Below the pieces are notes generated by a model. The model saw nothing but the letters and a program-made list of their open reading frames with translations, was not told the DNA's origin and searched no databases. From assembly GCA_009797885.1 (NCBI GenBank), contig WNKP01000017.1, positions 35,249 through 99,248 on the forward strand: a stretch of DNA of 64,000 bases, given 5' to 3'. This DNA comes from Flavobacteriaceae bacterium GF1. GTDB lineage: Bacteria; Bacteroidota; Bacteroidia; Flavobacteriales; Flavobacteriaceae. This document shows positions 24,118-33,899 of the stretch, piece by piece. Every line of letters begins with the position of its first letter. The stretch's first letter is position 1. The translations under genes were made by a program, and so were the position numbers.

Positions 24118-25677
24118 TCAATTCTCTTTAATTTTCACTTTGCCACCGTTTATCGTTGGCCTTTTTATTACCCTTCCCGTAGTAGCTTGTAAGTCAAAAT
24201 CGCCCGCATAGAACGCCGCTGCCATTTCCAAGTTTGTATAACCCGCGTTATTGGTCACATTGTACGCATTTATGTACCAATTTCCCTGCCCTTGTGAGTT
24301 GGTAACTGTATATGCTGAAAATGTCCAATTTACATGGACCGTATCCCTATCAGCCGAACTGTTTGGGTCAAGATGGGCGTGCTGGTTCTCGAACCAATCC
24401 GGCATAAAATCCCCGTCAGTGTCGGCATAACTCACCGATGCCGGGGCCGTAGCTGCATCCCAAGATGCTGCATCCCTATAGCTGGATTCAGATGTACTAG
24501 TTAAAGATTTGTCGATATACTCTTGGTCCTTGTTGTCCCGGTAATATCCGGGGGAACCATCGGCATTGATACCGCGAATGTTTCCGGAATACTTGGTGAT
24601 CTCGGCTTTTACCTCTGAAAAATTCAATACTCCGTTCAATGGTTCTGAAAATGAATGCTGTTTGGACGATACATAATACGAAGCATCAACGGGCGCATTG
24701 TCGAGTTCGGCCCCATTGTTGTTATAATAGACCACTATTCCCGTTTGGTTGTCGGTCGGGGCCTCATCCACGCCCCCAACGAAATTGAACCCTGCATAAA
24801 CCCTTGCATTGGTCCGTGGATTTCCCAATTTATGCACAGGTATGCTTGATGTTTGTGTTATGTTCCCCAACTCTGAGTAATTATGGTAAACATCGATTAG
24901 CACACCTCCATTGGAGCGTATCAACCTACTGGACCAGTTGGTTTGATAGTTGTTAAAGTTTTGATGATCATGGATCGAACCTGATACGTTGGGAAACCTA
25001 TGGCTAACGTTATAAGCAAAATTCCTTGCATAGGTGGACTCTCCCGTGTCTGCTGCAGCACTTCCAGAGTCGCCTATAATTCCACCGGTTGCGGATTCCG
25101 CGAATATGGAATTGGATATAGTCACTTTATCGGTGGAGTGCCTTGTTATGGCATCGGTCACTTGGTCCTCACTGTACCTTGCCGAAATATGGTCCAAATA
25201 TATGGCGTGGTTATCTTCCCCCACGGGATGGCTCCAAGCGTCAGCTTCCTCTATTCGTAAAGGGGCAATCCCAGTACTTCCAAATTCAGTTGTCAAATAC
25301 CTTATTATTAAATTGGTGCAATCTTGAAACCTTACGCTCTCGCCCGAAACCCTCAGACCGCCAATTGGCGCAAACTGGCCCCAGTAGGTAAAATTTTCAA
25401 TACCCGAGCTACTTAAAATTGAAGATGGGGAGATTACTCCGTTAACCGTTGGGATCAATACGGTATTGTCAGATATGCTTCCCCTTAGTGATCCCGTGCC
25501 GGAATTGTTTGTATTCGTGACACCAACATAGTTGGGGGTGTTTTCATGGCCACCTGTTGCAACTTCGGCCGGACCAAAAGCACCGGGAAACGCCTTTTTT
25601 GTGGAAAGAACAATGGTCGTTTGGGCCTTTGCAAGACATAGGAAAAACAGCATTATGATAGGTAGAATATTTCTCAT
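24118..25677 (-). CDS. pectate-lyase-like beta-helix spike/depolymerase with signal peptide
   Basis: The 519-residue protein begins with a signal peptide (MRNILPIIMLFFLCLAKAQ). The core has the start of polysaccharide lyase family 1-like proteins, KAFPGAFGPAEVATGG and VTNTNNSGTGSLRGSI, then DHISARYSEDQV, a run of parallel-beta-helix-like strands, and a C-terminal DTDGDFMPDWFENQ block with calcium-site character. Family members cleave acidic polysaccharides. In a tail-gene context a beta-helix lyase would be a receptor-binding depolymerase. The Sec signal is unexpected for a virion protein. It overlaps the previous gene by ATGA and leads into the lysis run. Confidence 0.7.
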   Translation of the reverse strand: MRNILPIIMLFFLCLAKAQTTIVLSTKKAFPGAFGPAEVATGGHENTPNYVGVTNTNNSGTGSLRGSISDNTVLIPTVNGVISPSSILSSSGIENFTYWGQFAPIGGLRVSGESVRFQDCTNLIIRYLTTEFGSTGIAPLRIEEADAWSHPVGEDNHAIYLDHISARYSEDQVTDAITRHSTDKVTISNSIFAESATGGIIGDSGSAAADTGESTYARNFAYNVSHRFPNVSGSIHDHQNFNNYQTNWSSRLIRSNGGVLIDVYHNYSELGNITQTSSIPVHKLGNPRTNARVYAGFNFVGGVDEAPTDNQTGIVVYYNNNGAELDNAPVDASYYVSSKQHSFSEPLNGVLNFSEVKAEITKYSGNIRGINADGSPGYYRDNKDQEYIDKSLTSTSESSYRDAASWDAATAPASVSYADTDGDFMPDWFENQHAHLDPNSSADRDTVHVNWTFSAYTVTNSQGQGNWYINAYNVTNNAGYTNLEMAAAFYAGDFDLQATTGRVIKRPTINGGKVKIKEN

Positions 25678-26213
25678 TGCTCTTTGATACTAAGTCCATC
25701 AACATAAACTTCTGAGCCCGAAATCTGGACATACCATCTCATTAACTGGGTCGTTCCGCTTGCCGTCAAAATGTGTTCATAGTATGTTGGTGTGGTTGTA
25801 TAAAATTGGTTTGGTGAAGATGTAAACCCCGTCCACAACTGGCTTCTACCTCCGTTTGCTGTGTCGCTCCATGCCCAATAGCCGATTATATAGGTAACGC
25901 CATCAGTGAGGTTGACCGTTTCCTCCATCCTGTCGGGTGCTGAAGTTTCGGTTATGACCAAAACAAAAGAACCATCTTGAGGTGTCGGAGTTATTGCAGA
26001 AGCCAATCCCGCTCCACTTGCCGGGGATAATCCAAACGTGTCATCGGCCTCGTTCGCGCCTGTTGCCAATGCGTTGTTTACCGTGTAAAGCTCGGGGCTG
26101 CCCTGGCCTGCCTGTTGTCGTGAATTTTCGACGGCCCGTCGCCATGTGTTTCCCGTGTTTTGTGGAAAACAGGACCAAGGCAAAAAAACCAGCAAGTAGA
26201 AAATCCATTTCAT
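25674..26213 (-). CDS. exported carbohydrate-binding-like tail protein
   Basis: The 179-residue protein has a signal peptide (MKWIFYLLVFLPWSCFPQ). The rest resembles a jelly-roll carbohydrate-binding domain: NTWRRAVENSRQQ, MEETVNLTDGVTYIIGYWAW, LMRWYVQISGSEVYVDGLSI. It stands between fibre and spike genes, coupled on both sides by a few bases of overlap. It is probably a sugar-binding accessory of the adsorption apparatus; this is inference. Confidence 0.55.
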   Translation of the reverse strand: MKWIFYLLVFLPWSCFPQNTGNTWRRAVENSRQQAGQGSPELYTVNNALATGANEADDTFGLSPASGAGLASAITPTPQDGSFVLVITETSAPDRMEETVNLTDGVTYIIGYWAWSDTANGGRSQLWTGFTSSPNQFYTTTPTYYEHILTASGTTQLMRWYVQISGSEVYVDGLSIKEQ

Positions 26214-29017
26214 CAGTTACCCTTTTCGTAAGACTTTTTATAGGTTCCCCTACCGTTATAATAGACATAAAGGGTGACATCCGTGTTGGCCAGGTTGTCC
26301 GTGGTCCAATCCAAAGTACCGTCCACTTCATTGGCGATCGCCGGTGTAAAGGTTGGCTCGGTCGCCTGGTTCAGGTAGATCTCCAATAGATAACCCGCCT
26401 TCATGTCCACCAAACTGAATGATGTAAAATCGTTGATGGTGTTGTCATAATATTGGTGGGAGACCGCATAACCATCGCTGTTTACGAAATCAATTGAGGT
26501 AGAACCCGCACTTTCCATTGCCGCGGGATCTTTAATGATATATTCCGTTCCGGCTACCGGGGTGCCCGCATCGTAATTGGACTGTGAGATTTTTACCATG
26601 TTGGTGATCGCTTCCGCTCCGGTGGGCTGGCCCGTAAGGTCGGATTGGATGCCACTTTCACCATCGGCCGTTGTGGTTATTCTTTCCCAAGCACCGCCCA
26701 CTCCAAGAAAAGTATCACCTGAATTATTACTGTACAGTTTACCGTTTTCGGGAAAGGGCGCTGTGGTCTGTGGGTTGAGTTTCAATTGCTGCGCAACCAC
26801 CGCCTGTGATGTTTCGATATTGTTCGAAGATGCTATTGCACCGACCGTAAGTTGGTTTGTTCCGATGTTCACCTGTCCGTTATAGGAAAGCTGCCCGTTT
26901 ATCTCAAGTCGTAGCTCCTTGTTGGAAACCAGGTTTTGGAGGTACAGCCCCTTTGCATCGTCGGACCATGCCAAGGCACCGTCCGTAACTGTCGTAGCTT
27001 CGTTTTGAAAGATGAGTGCCTGCGTATTGTTGGTGTCCGTCTTCTTTTTTAAAGTAACCGGCTCTTGGTAAACGTGGTTCCCCGTCCAAGTGTAATTGGC
27101 CGTTTGGTCCACTGAACCTACCAAAGTTGAGGGATCGATCAAATCAAACCTATCCGAGGTGGTTGAAACCGCCAGTAAATGGCCCGCAGTCTCGGTGCCG
27201 TTCTGGATAAACAGGTTATCTATCAATATCCGGTTTGGTCTCACCAACCAATCGTTTTCCGACACCACTTCTATATCCCCCTTGATGCCCGTTGTGACAC
27301 CCGAATTCGCATTAAACCATCCACGTGTCAGTAATACTTGGTCACTGGCTGAACTGGTTATAAGTGCATTTGTCAAAGACGGGGCGGTTATAAGGCCAGA
27401 CTTGAGTATGGTAAGTGCATCGCTCCTATTGGCCGTACTTGCTCCATTGCCCACATTGAACACCCTATCCGCGGCATCAAAAAAAGAACTACTATTTTGG
27501 CTATAAAGCGTTGAGTAAGTACCTACTACAACCTCCCCGAATGATGGAGCGGTGTTGCCGAAGCCCCCACCAACAAAAGAACTTCTTCCACTTGCGGTGT
27601 TTTGCAAGCCCCCAGCCACAAAAGAATAGGTGTTACTGGCAGTGTTTTGAAAGCCACCGCCTACAAAAGAATCTAATCCATTTGCGGTGTTTTGAAAGCC
27701 CCCCGCCAGAAAAGAATTGGATCCACTTGCGGTTTGGTTTTCGCCCGATGCAAATGAATTCCAACCAGTGGCACCATATGTTTCAGAGGTCGATAAACTT
27801 ACCGAGAAATCGACCGCATCTTGCCCTATATTACCGTAGTTTGCTGCGTTACGGCCTACAGGCCGCCATCCGGGTCCCGCGCCTTCGTCCAGGGCTTCCA
27901 AACCCGTGCTTGGTCCGACTGGAATATTAATAGTCTTGATTGCTCCCGTCCCGCTTGCGGTAACCCCTCCTCCCGTAAAATTTAAGGTTGTTGTACCAGT
28001 GGCCAATCCTATTCCTTCGTCTTGTACGGTCAATGAACCGCCGCCTCCTGACGCATATAAGTCAACCTCATTAAATACAACGTCCTGCACGCCAAGTGCG
28101 TTTGGAGTGGCGAAATTGGTTTGAAAGAACTTGTTTGCATTGGCACTCCCAAAAAGCACGTAGACCAAGGTCCTTGACACTTCTTGTGTTGTGTTCGCAT
28201 CCTCCGCACGTGTCCAAGCCCCGGTCGAAGCAACGTAAATGCCATTTTCACTGGCATTTGTCTGGTCCTTGACCAAGACCCTGACCCCACTACTGGCATT
28301 TACCCCATCAATGGCCTGCGTTCCCGATAGCGTAATATTGGCTGTGGTAGCAACGCTGACGTTTTCTTTTAAGAAAAGTTCGGGAGAGGACGCCCCACCC
28401 CCGGAAATCCCATCCACTTCGTCCTTCAGTTCTTGTAGTGCCGCTTGTGTATTGGTTGAAGTGATTGTTAGGTATGGGGTAAAATCGATTTCCGAAGCCT
28501 GAAAACTTAACCAGTTTTTCAATGTTGAAATACCGTAAGGCTGAATACTTCCCGCTGCGCCTATCCTGCCCAAAAGTACATCAGGACCAATGTCCTGTAA
28601 CTTATTGATACCTATACCCGCATCCAAAGCAACTTGGTCATTGCCCAAGGATCCATCCAAATCACTAAAATTCAGGCGGTCGCTGGTGAACTGCGTTCCG
28701 TTGGCCCTAAGTATGTTTCCCGCCGTCGGTGTTGCCAAGTTAACATCGGTTAGCTGGCTCAACTGGGTAGCGCCTGAGCCTCCACCAGAGGCCCCTACAC
28801 CCGTATTGTTCCATTGTGCATTATCATATACCCAGTATGTTGCCGTGTCCAACCTATATACGGTCGTACCTTCGGTAAGTTTTGTGCCAGTGATTGCGTT
28901 CATTGCCGCAGCGTCCGCGACCGTAGGAGCAATGGAACGGACCTTGAAATCCGCTGTGTTCTGTGCATTTACAACTACCAAAAAAAGCCCGAAAAGGGCC
29001 AGTAATACTTTTTTCAT
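26213..29017 (-). CDS. large tail fibre with YadA-head-like repeats and signal peptide
   Basis: The 934-residue protein starts MKKVLLALFGLFLVVVNAQ, a Sec signal peptide. After it comes a Gly-rich linker (GASGGGSGATQ), a fibre domain with GVRVLVKDQTNASENGIYV (seen in many phage fibres), and at about 400-490 repeats of 'NSFxAGGxQNTASGxxSF', the YadA-type left-handed roll that trimerises. The C-terminal part has fibre-like short beta repeats ending in ANTDVTLYVYYNGRG. It starts within the stop of a 54-residue membrane gene (ATGA). It should bind the host surface. Confidence 0.75.
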   Translation of the reverse strand: MKKVLLALFGLFLVVVNAQNTADFKVRSIAPTVADAAAMNAITGTKLTEGTTVYRLDTATYWVYDNAQWNNTGVGASGGGSGATQLSQLTDVNLATPTAGNILRANGTQFTSDRLNFSDLDGSLGNDQVALDAGIGINKLQDIGPDVLLGRIGAAGSIQPYGISTLKNWLSFQASEIDFTPYLTITSTNTQAALQELKDEVDGISGGGASSPELFLKENVSVATTANITLSGTQAIDGVNASSGVRVLVKDQTNASENGIYVASTGAWTRAEDANTTQEVSRTLVYVLFGSANANKFFQTNFATPNALGVQDVVFNEVDLYASGGGGSLTVQDEGIGLATGTTTLNFTGGGVTASGTGAIKTINIPVGPSTGLEALDEGAGPGWRPVGRNAANYGNIGQDAVDFSVSLSTSETYGATGWNSFASGENQTASGSNSFLAGGFQNTANGLDSFVGGGFQNTASNTYSFVAGGLQNTASGRSSFVGGGFGNTAPSFGEVVVGTYSTLYSQNSSSFFDAADRVFNVGNGASTANRSDALTILKSGLITAPSLTNALITSSASDQVLLTRGWFNANSGVTTGIKGDIEVVSENDWLVRPNRILIDNLFIQNGTETAGHLLAVSTTSDRFDLIDPSTLVGSVDQTANYTWTGNHVYQEPVTLKKKTDTNNTQALIFQNEATTVTDGALAWSDDAKGLYLQNLVSNKELRLEINGQLSYNGQVNIGTNQLTVGAIASSNNIETSQAVVAQQLKLNPQTTAPFPENGKLYSNNSGDTFLGVGGAWERITTTADGESGIQSDLTGQPTGAEAITNMVKISQSNYDAGTPVAGTEYIIKDPAAMESAGSTSIDFVNSDGYAVSHQYYDNTINDFTSFSLVDMKAGYLLEIYLNQATEPTFTPAIANEVDGTLDWTTDNLANTDVTLYVYYNGRGTYKKSYEKGN

Positions 29018-29178
29018 AACCTTGTTATTTCGTCCCCTTTGGAGTTCCTTAAAACTTTTTCCTTACCCTCTTGCTCCCAATACAAAAAGGTCTTTCTTTT
29101 CAATTCCCGATGAAGCCACCATATGGCACCAAAGGTTGCTATTTGGGAAATCGATAAAATTATCAATGCTGTTACCAT
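29014..29178 (-). CDS. 54-residue single-TM protein in the tail operon
   Basis: An ATG at 29178, sharing its A with the stop of the gene upstream (TAATG), opens 54 codons that end TGA overlapping the fibre start (ATGA). The product has one N-terminal helix (MVTALIILSISQIATFGAIWW) and a basic tail (HRELKRKTF). Both overlaps strongly support that it is translated. Role unknown. Confidence 0.7.
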   Translation of the reverse strand: MVTALIILSISQIATFGAIWWLHRELKRKTFLYWEQEGKEKVLRNSKGDEITRL

Positions 29179-29372
29179 TAGAATCTGAATAGTTCGTTAC
29201 CGTCCTTGTCCCTAAAAACCGTCTCCCCGTTGACCACTTCCGCAAGAACGCGTTCAGGGAAAAGTGTATTCATGAGCGCCACCTTATCGGTGTTCGAAAG
29301 TTGGTCAACCCTTACCGAATTATTGATGATATCGTCCAACCGGACACCGTTAGATGTGACTGTGTATGACAT
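29178..29372 (-). CDS. small tail-operon protein, 64 residues
   Basis: MSYTVTSNGVRLDDIINNSV ... ETVFRDKDGNELFRF reads as a small, soluble, mixed protein. It starts a group that runs through the 54-residue membrane gene into the fibre. A 187-bp gap separates it from the tail protein upstream, so a promoter may lie at 29373-29559. No family recognised. Confidence 0.55.
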   Translation of the reverse strand: MSYTVTSNGVRLDDIINNSVRVDQLSNTDKVALMNTLFPERVLAEVVNGETVFRDKDGNELFRF

Positions 29373-29559
29373 GTATCAAAATTAATTTAATTAGACTTAG
29401 TCTTATTCTAAATTACTGTTCGTTTGAACCGTATTCATTACATTTACAACATGTTACTTTACTACCTCATAACCTATATTGTCCTTGGTCGTTACGAGAA
29501 AAAATGGCCAACTGGCAACACCTATGTTGACCGTAGCACCAACTACTACGACAACCGCT

Positions 29560-31737
29560 CTATAACGATACATAACGGCCCCCCGAATCTTGGAACCACC
29601 TTCCATCGGAAAGGCGCAACAAACGAAGGTTAGATACTGTTGGTATCGGTTCCTTACCCGTTTGAGACGTTCCCACTATCCCCGTACTTGGGTTCAATAC
29701 AATCTCATCGTCCCTAACTGCCAAGCTCTCCGTTTCATAGGCGTATTCGGCCGTAACGGAATAAAGGTTCGTATCCCCCAAAGCTTCCTCACTTGGAGGT
29801 TCGAGCACGACCATTTGAAGCCCCTGTATGGTAAATATTCCGTCATCTGCAATCCCCGAGGCCAGACCTAGCTTATGGAACTGCTTTGCGGTCATCAAAG
29901 GGACCTCAAGGCGCTGCCCCAAACGGAACCTCTGTTTCAGGCTCCTGGTCCTATCGTCAGATTCAGCCGTTTCCGAACTGCCAATGGAGAATGGCCTTAA
30001 TCTTCCCCTTAGCCACATTTCACAGGTTATACCATCGGAAAAGACCATATCATCAAAATTGACATTGGATTCCCAAGTCAGTTTCAAATAATCCCTGGTG
30101 TCCAAAAGGACTTCAAATTGTTCCGAATCAAACCTTCTCTCTATCCGGGCTTCCCCATCAATTTCCCATCCCGCTTCGATTACAACTTTTGCGCCAAAAC
30201 TGACAAGGTTCATGTTGAAATCCATCCGGTAAAGGTTGTAGGGATGACGGTTGTACCTTACTTGGACCATTCCGTTTGTACTGGAAATATTGGTATCAAG
30301 TTTAAAGTAAAGTACACCCCTGGAGGTATCGAAAAGATCCGTTTCACTTATCTCAAAGGTCCCAAGGCCGTCAAGTGCAACGAAAGCACCTTCCTTGGCC
30401 CATTCCGGCAGTCCACCGTTGTAAGGGGATGTTGGATTTTCGGGATTTATGGTATTCGTATTGGGCAAGTATTGGTTGCCACCTTCAAAATATATCCCCG
30501 TTCCCCCGTCAACTGTAAAAAGCGTACAGTCCACCCTTTCCGTAGTTCCTATGTTCTGTTGTGTCTGCACCAAGGGGAGTGACAATTTTGAACCGTCCGA
30601 GCGCAACAACGTGCATACATGGATATCATAACTGCTCTTGAACTGGGTCCTTATGTTCGCCTTTGGTGGGAAACAGAATATCGATTTATAGGGAATCCCA
30701 ACTTCCTCTTCATAGCTCAGGGTGTTCTTGTGGTTCTTCCTTATGTCGAAATCATAATCCAGTTTTTCGGCAAATGAAAGTGAATTGAACTCGCTTATCC
30801 TAAAATATCTTATGGGATCATTGGTCCCGTTGGGATCGACAAACTCAAATAACTGTATCTGCTTGCTTATCTCGCAACCGTAAACGTCCCTAATCTTTAA
30901 GGTGTAAAGCCCCGGCAATTGGCCCCCAAAGGTGGTGTCCTGCTGCCATGCCGTCTGGTTGTTCAATGCGTCCTCAAGGGCATATTCCACGGGAGAAGTC
31001 CCTTTAACGGTGTTGAGCACTCTCACCGTAAGGTCCGAATAACCAATATTTGGTATTGTGTCGTGCTTGAAGTCACCGACCGTCAATTGTCTTGGTACTA
31101 TGATCGAAACTGAATCGATAACCCTATTTCTGGAATCGTACAGGTTGCCACTATAGAGTTGGCCCCTGTCAAGATTGAAGTTGATGTCCGCGTTTCCGTC
31201 CCATCCCGTGAAAATGTTGTTCCCCAACAGTTCCAAACGATATGGGGCGGTCCCTCCGGTCGCTGCCTGGGCCGTATATCTGATGTTCGAACATCCCCCT
31301 ACAGTGGTCCTGACAAATGAGAACGTACTTGGCACTTCCTGTACCGAGTTGTCAATATCAAAGTTTACATGATAAAAGGCATTCCCTGTATAGGAAGCGT
31401 TGCTAAACGTTCCAACCTTGGCGGTTATGGTCACAAGGTTACCGCTTATCGTTGCCGACAAATTCTTATTACCAAATACGTTCTTATGGTCCCTGTTGAA
31501 CGCAAAGCTGTAGAAGGAAGCCTGTAAAGCATCGGATGTCGATTGCTGCGGATCGATCCCGAACTGCTCTCCCTGCCTGTCAAGATAGAGGAACCTTTCA
31601 AAACCATTTGTAGTGGAAAGTGTCTCTATCAGTGTTTCCGTGACCCCATTGTGGGTAATCTGAAAACGTATGTCGCCAAAATCCACCATTGCGGGGTCGT
31701 TGGGCTGGGTCACTATCCTTATCGCTATCGTACTCAT
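29560..31737 (-). CDS. tail tip/baseplate protein with SprB-like modules
   Basis: This 725-residue protein lies after the tape measure and another tail-tip gene. Residues about 150-310 contain modules of the SprB type (GGTAPYRLELLGN, LPGLYTLKIRDVYGCEI), a beta module of flavobacterial gliding adhesins. The C-terminal third has strands ending TVSNLRLLRLSDGRWFQDSG. Its start overlaps the stop of the 31734 gene by ATGA. It probably forms the distal tail with adhesive modules borrowed from host-type surface proteins. Confidence 0.55.
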   Translation of the reverse strand: MSTIAIRIVTQPNDPAMVDFGDIRFQITHNGVTETLIETLSTTNGFERFLYLDRQGEQFGIDPQQSTSDALQASFYSFAFNRDHKNVFGNKNLSATISGNLVTITAKVGTFSNASYTGNAFYHVNFDIDNSVQEVPSTFSFVRTTVGGCSNIRYTAQAATGGTAPYRLELLGNNIFTGWDGNADINFNLDRGQLYSGNLYDSRNRVIDSVSIIVPRQLTVGDFKHDTIPNIGYSDLTVRVLNTVKGTSPVEYALEDALNNQTAWQQDTTFGGQLPGLYTLKIRDVYGCEISKQIQLFEFVDPNGTNDPIRYFRISEFNSLSFAEKLDYDFDIRKNHKNTLSYEEEVGIPYKSIFCFPPKANIRTQFKSSYDIHVCTLLRSDGSKLSLPLVQTQQNIGTTERVDCTLFTVDGGTGIYFEGGNQYLPNTNTINPENPTSPYNGGLPEWAKEGAFVALDGLGTFEISETDLFDTSRGVLYFKLDTNISSTNGMVQVRYNRHPYNLYRMDFNMNLVSFGAKVVIEAGWEIDGEARIERRFDSEQFEVLLDTRDYLKLTWESNVNFDDMVFSDGITCEMWLRGRLRPFSIGSSETAESDDRTRSLKQRFRLGQRLEVPLMTAKQFHKLGLASGIADDGIFTIQGLQMVVLEPPSEEALGDTNLYSVTAEYAYETESLAVRDDEIVLNPSTGIVGTSQTGKEPIPTVSNLRLLRLSDGRWFQDSGGRYVSL

Positions 31738-33899
31738 CTAATTGCAGGTATTAGTTCAAAGTTCCCGTCCCTGTTAAGGTCCGCCTCCAATAATCTACTG
31801 TACACTACTTCACCCTTGTACAGGTGGGCGATAAGCCCGAACCTATTGTCGATTCCGTTCGTCTTCCCCCTTAATTGTTGGATAATGTTCTGTCTGACCG
31901 GAAGCGAGAATTTGATGCCCAAAAGATCCACCGTCGCCCTCTCAAGTGTGGTGTGGTACACCCTCCCGTTCTCCGGGCGCTCTTCTTCCCCGGCCCTTTT
32001 TGTAATAAGGGAATCATTGTAGTTCTGGCCGGAAATGTGCCTTAGATAATTGTTGATGTTCTCGTCAAGACAGCTCTTTATCTTCCATCCATGGCCCTCA
32101 AGTAGGTTCCTTGGTCTGAATATCCAATTGAAATTGGAATCCGCATCATAGACGTTTTTTGGTCTTTCTTCGTAAATGTCCTGCCACTTTACCGGCTGGT
32201 AGTCAAGCCCTACCTTTTTGGCATGTACAAGGAACCAATCGTTCTGCCTTGGGGTGTCCCTGTCCGGGAAATCCTCGAACTGGAACTGCCTTTCAAGCTC
32301 AAAGTCCTCCGATCCCGTCCTAATCTCGGTCGTGACCTCATACTTTTTGTCCGAATCCGTATTGAAGGTGTTCCAATTGCCCACCCCGCAGATGGAAAAA
32401 AGGTTGTTCACTTCCTCATAGTTCGTCCCGGATGTGGTACTTCCCAAAATCACCGTACCATAGATGTTTTCGCCTATCACATCCCGTTCCGGTGTGATAG
32501 GCGGTATATAGCCGTTGGCATCCTGTAACCTTGCCCCAATAAAGTTCTGTTGTGTTTCCTTTTCAAGGCCGACATGGAACTCCTTTTTACCGTTTGTTGT
32601 CCTGGCCTCATAGCGCAATGGCCTGAGTATCTTACAGCCCTCGTAGAGTTTTTTTAGGGAAAGGTTGGTCTGTACCCTCCTTTCGTCGTCCTCCCCCTCG
32701 TTGATTATCTGGGGCATATTCCTTATCCATGAACCGTGCACCAAAAGGACCTCGCCCACATTGGTATAGCCTGCCGCGTTTTCAAATACGGGCATTTCCA
32801 CACTGATGTCAGTTGAATCCGTTGACACGTTGACCAATTGTTGGAACGCCGTCCGAAGTTTAATGGCCTTGGAAAGTGTGGGCTGTGATGGGTCATCGGT
32901 ACTGAAAATAAAGGAGGTATCGTCCGTGACCTTGTACTTAAGGCGAAGCTCCCCAAAACTTGTGGTGTCGGATAGGGTCATGATCCCGATACTGTCCCCT
33001 TCCTTTACCTCCAGTTCATAATTATTGAACTCGTATTCAAGGACCTCCCCAAAATTAGCGGGGTTTCCGCTCGCCAACCTTAGCACGATTTCATCAAAAT
33101 CCTGTGCCTCTCCATTGTTGTAACGTACCAGGTCCAAATGTATATTACCGGCCAATGATGGGTTTGTGACCTCGATTCCGACCTTACCATTGATTTTATA
33201 GTTAAAGTCCTGTGGGGCATTGGTCAGGATTGTAGCGGGCAAGCTAAGGGACGCATAAGTCCCTCCCTGTGAATTTGCCAGTACGTTATTGTTGTCTGAT
33301 AAAAAGGTTTCTTGACTACGGTATTCGGTCGTCAAAGGGAGTGCGCGTGCGGTCGCCCCTTGGTCGTCCCTGGCATCGACCTCTATGGTGCCTCCAACGT
33401 ACTTGGTCCGCTTCAATATCCTTCTACCCCCAAAGAAAACGTTGACATAGGCCATATTGGGAACTCCTTCCGCCGTAAGGTCATATTCATCGTCCCATCG
33501 GGCCTCTATCGATTCCAGATGACCGCCCTCGGTGACCTCAAAACTTACCGTTTCATTCTCATCATCGAATTTCAAGGTGTTCAGATTTACCGAAGGGTTT
33601 GAGATAAGGGTCCAATCCTCCGTTTCTTTGGTTTCGTCCTTGACCTCCGTCAACAAACGAACATCGGCACGGGTCTTGTAAAGGCTCCATATGGCCAATA
33701 GGTATAGGTAGCCCTCCGTGCCAAGTTCCATTCTGCCGTTCTTTTCCGTCCGATAGTAATTGCCCGTTGTATCCTTTTTGTAAATGTCGGCATACACCGA
33801 ATCAAAGTCCTCTATATCCTCGACCTGGACGCGCCTTCCCCCGTTCCTTTGCGGGGAAAGGAGGAAGAACCGGGCGTTATTTGCCTGTCCGACCCTCAT
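31734..33899 (-). CDS. tail tip/hub protein
   Basis: The 721-residue product follows the tape-measure gene in the direction of transcription, where distal tail and hub proteins are found. It is beta-rich, with a conserved-looking start (MRVGQANNARFFLLSPQRNG) and no signal peptide. I cannot name a family. Overlaps with both neighbours are ATGA. Confidence 0.5.
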   Translation of the reverse strand: MRVGQANNARFFLLSPQRNGGRRVQVEDIEDFDSVYADIYKKDTTGNYYRTEKNGRMELGTEGYLYLLAIWSLYKTRADVRLLTEVKDETKETEDWTLISNPSVNLNTLKFDDENETVSFEVTEGGHLESIEARWDDEYDLTAEGVPNMAYVNVFFGGRRILKRTKYVGGTIEVDARDDQGATARALPLTTEYRSQETFLSDNNNVLANSQGGTYASLSLPATILTNAPQDFNYKINGKVGIEVTNPSLAGNIHLDLVRYNNGEAQDFDEIVLRLASGNPANFGEVLEYEFNNYELEVKEGDSIGIMTLSDTTSFGELRLKYKVTDDTSFIFSTDDPSQPTLSKAIKLRTAFQQLVNVSTDSTDISVEMPVFENAAGYTNVGEVLLVHGSWIRNMPQIINEGEDDERRVQTNLSLKKLYEGCKILRPLRYEARTTNGKKEFHVGLEKETQQNFIGARLQDANGYIPPITPERDVIGENIYGTVILGSTTSGTNYEEVNNLFSICGVGNWNTFNTDSDKKYEVTTEIRTGSEDFELERQFQFEDFPDRDTPRQNDWFLVHAKKVGLDYQPVKWQDIYEERPKNVYDADSNFNWIFRPRNLLEGHGWKIKSCLDENINNYLRHISGQNYNDSLITKRAGEEERPENGRVYHTTLERATVDLLGIKFSLPVRQNIIQQLRGKTNGIDNRFGLIAHLYKGEVVYSRLLEADLNRDGNFELIPAIR

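Noticed and set aside
29424..29633. Plus-strand 69-codon frame in the tail region
   Set aside because: Half of it lies opposite the tail-tip gene and the other half in the promoter gap; composition is poor after the first 20 residues.
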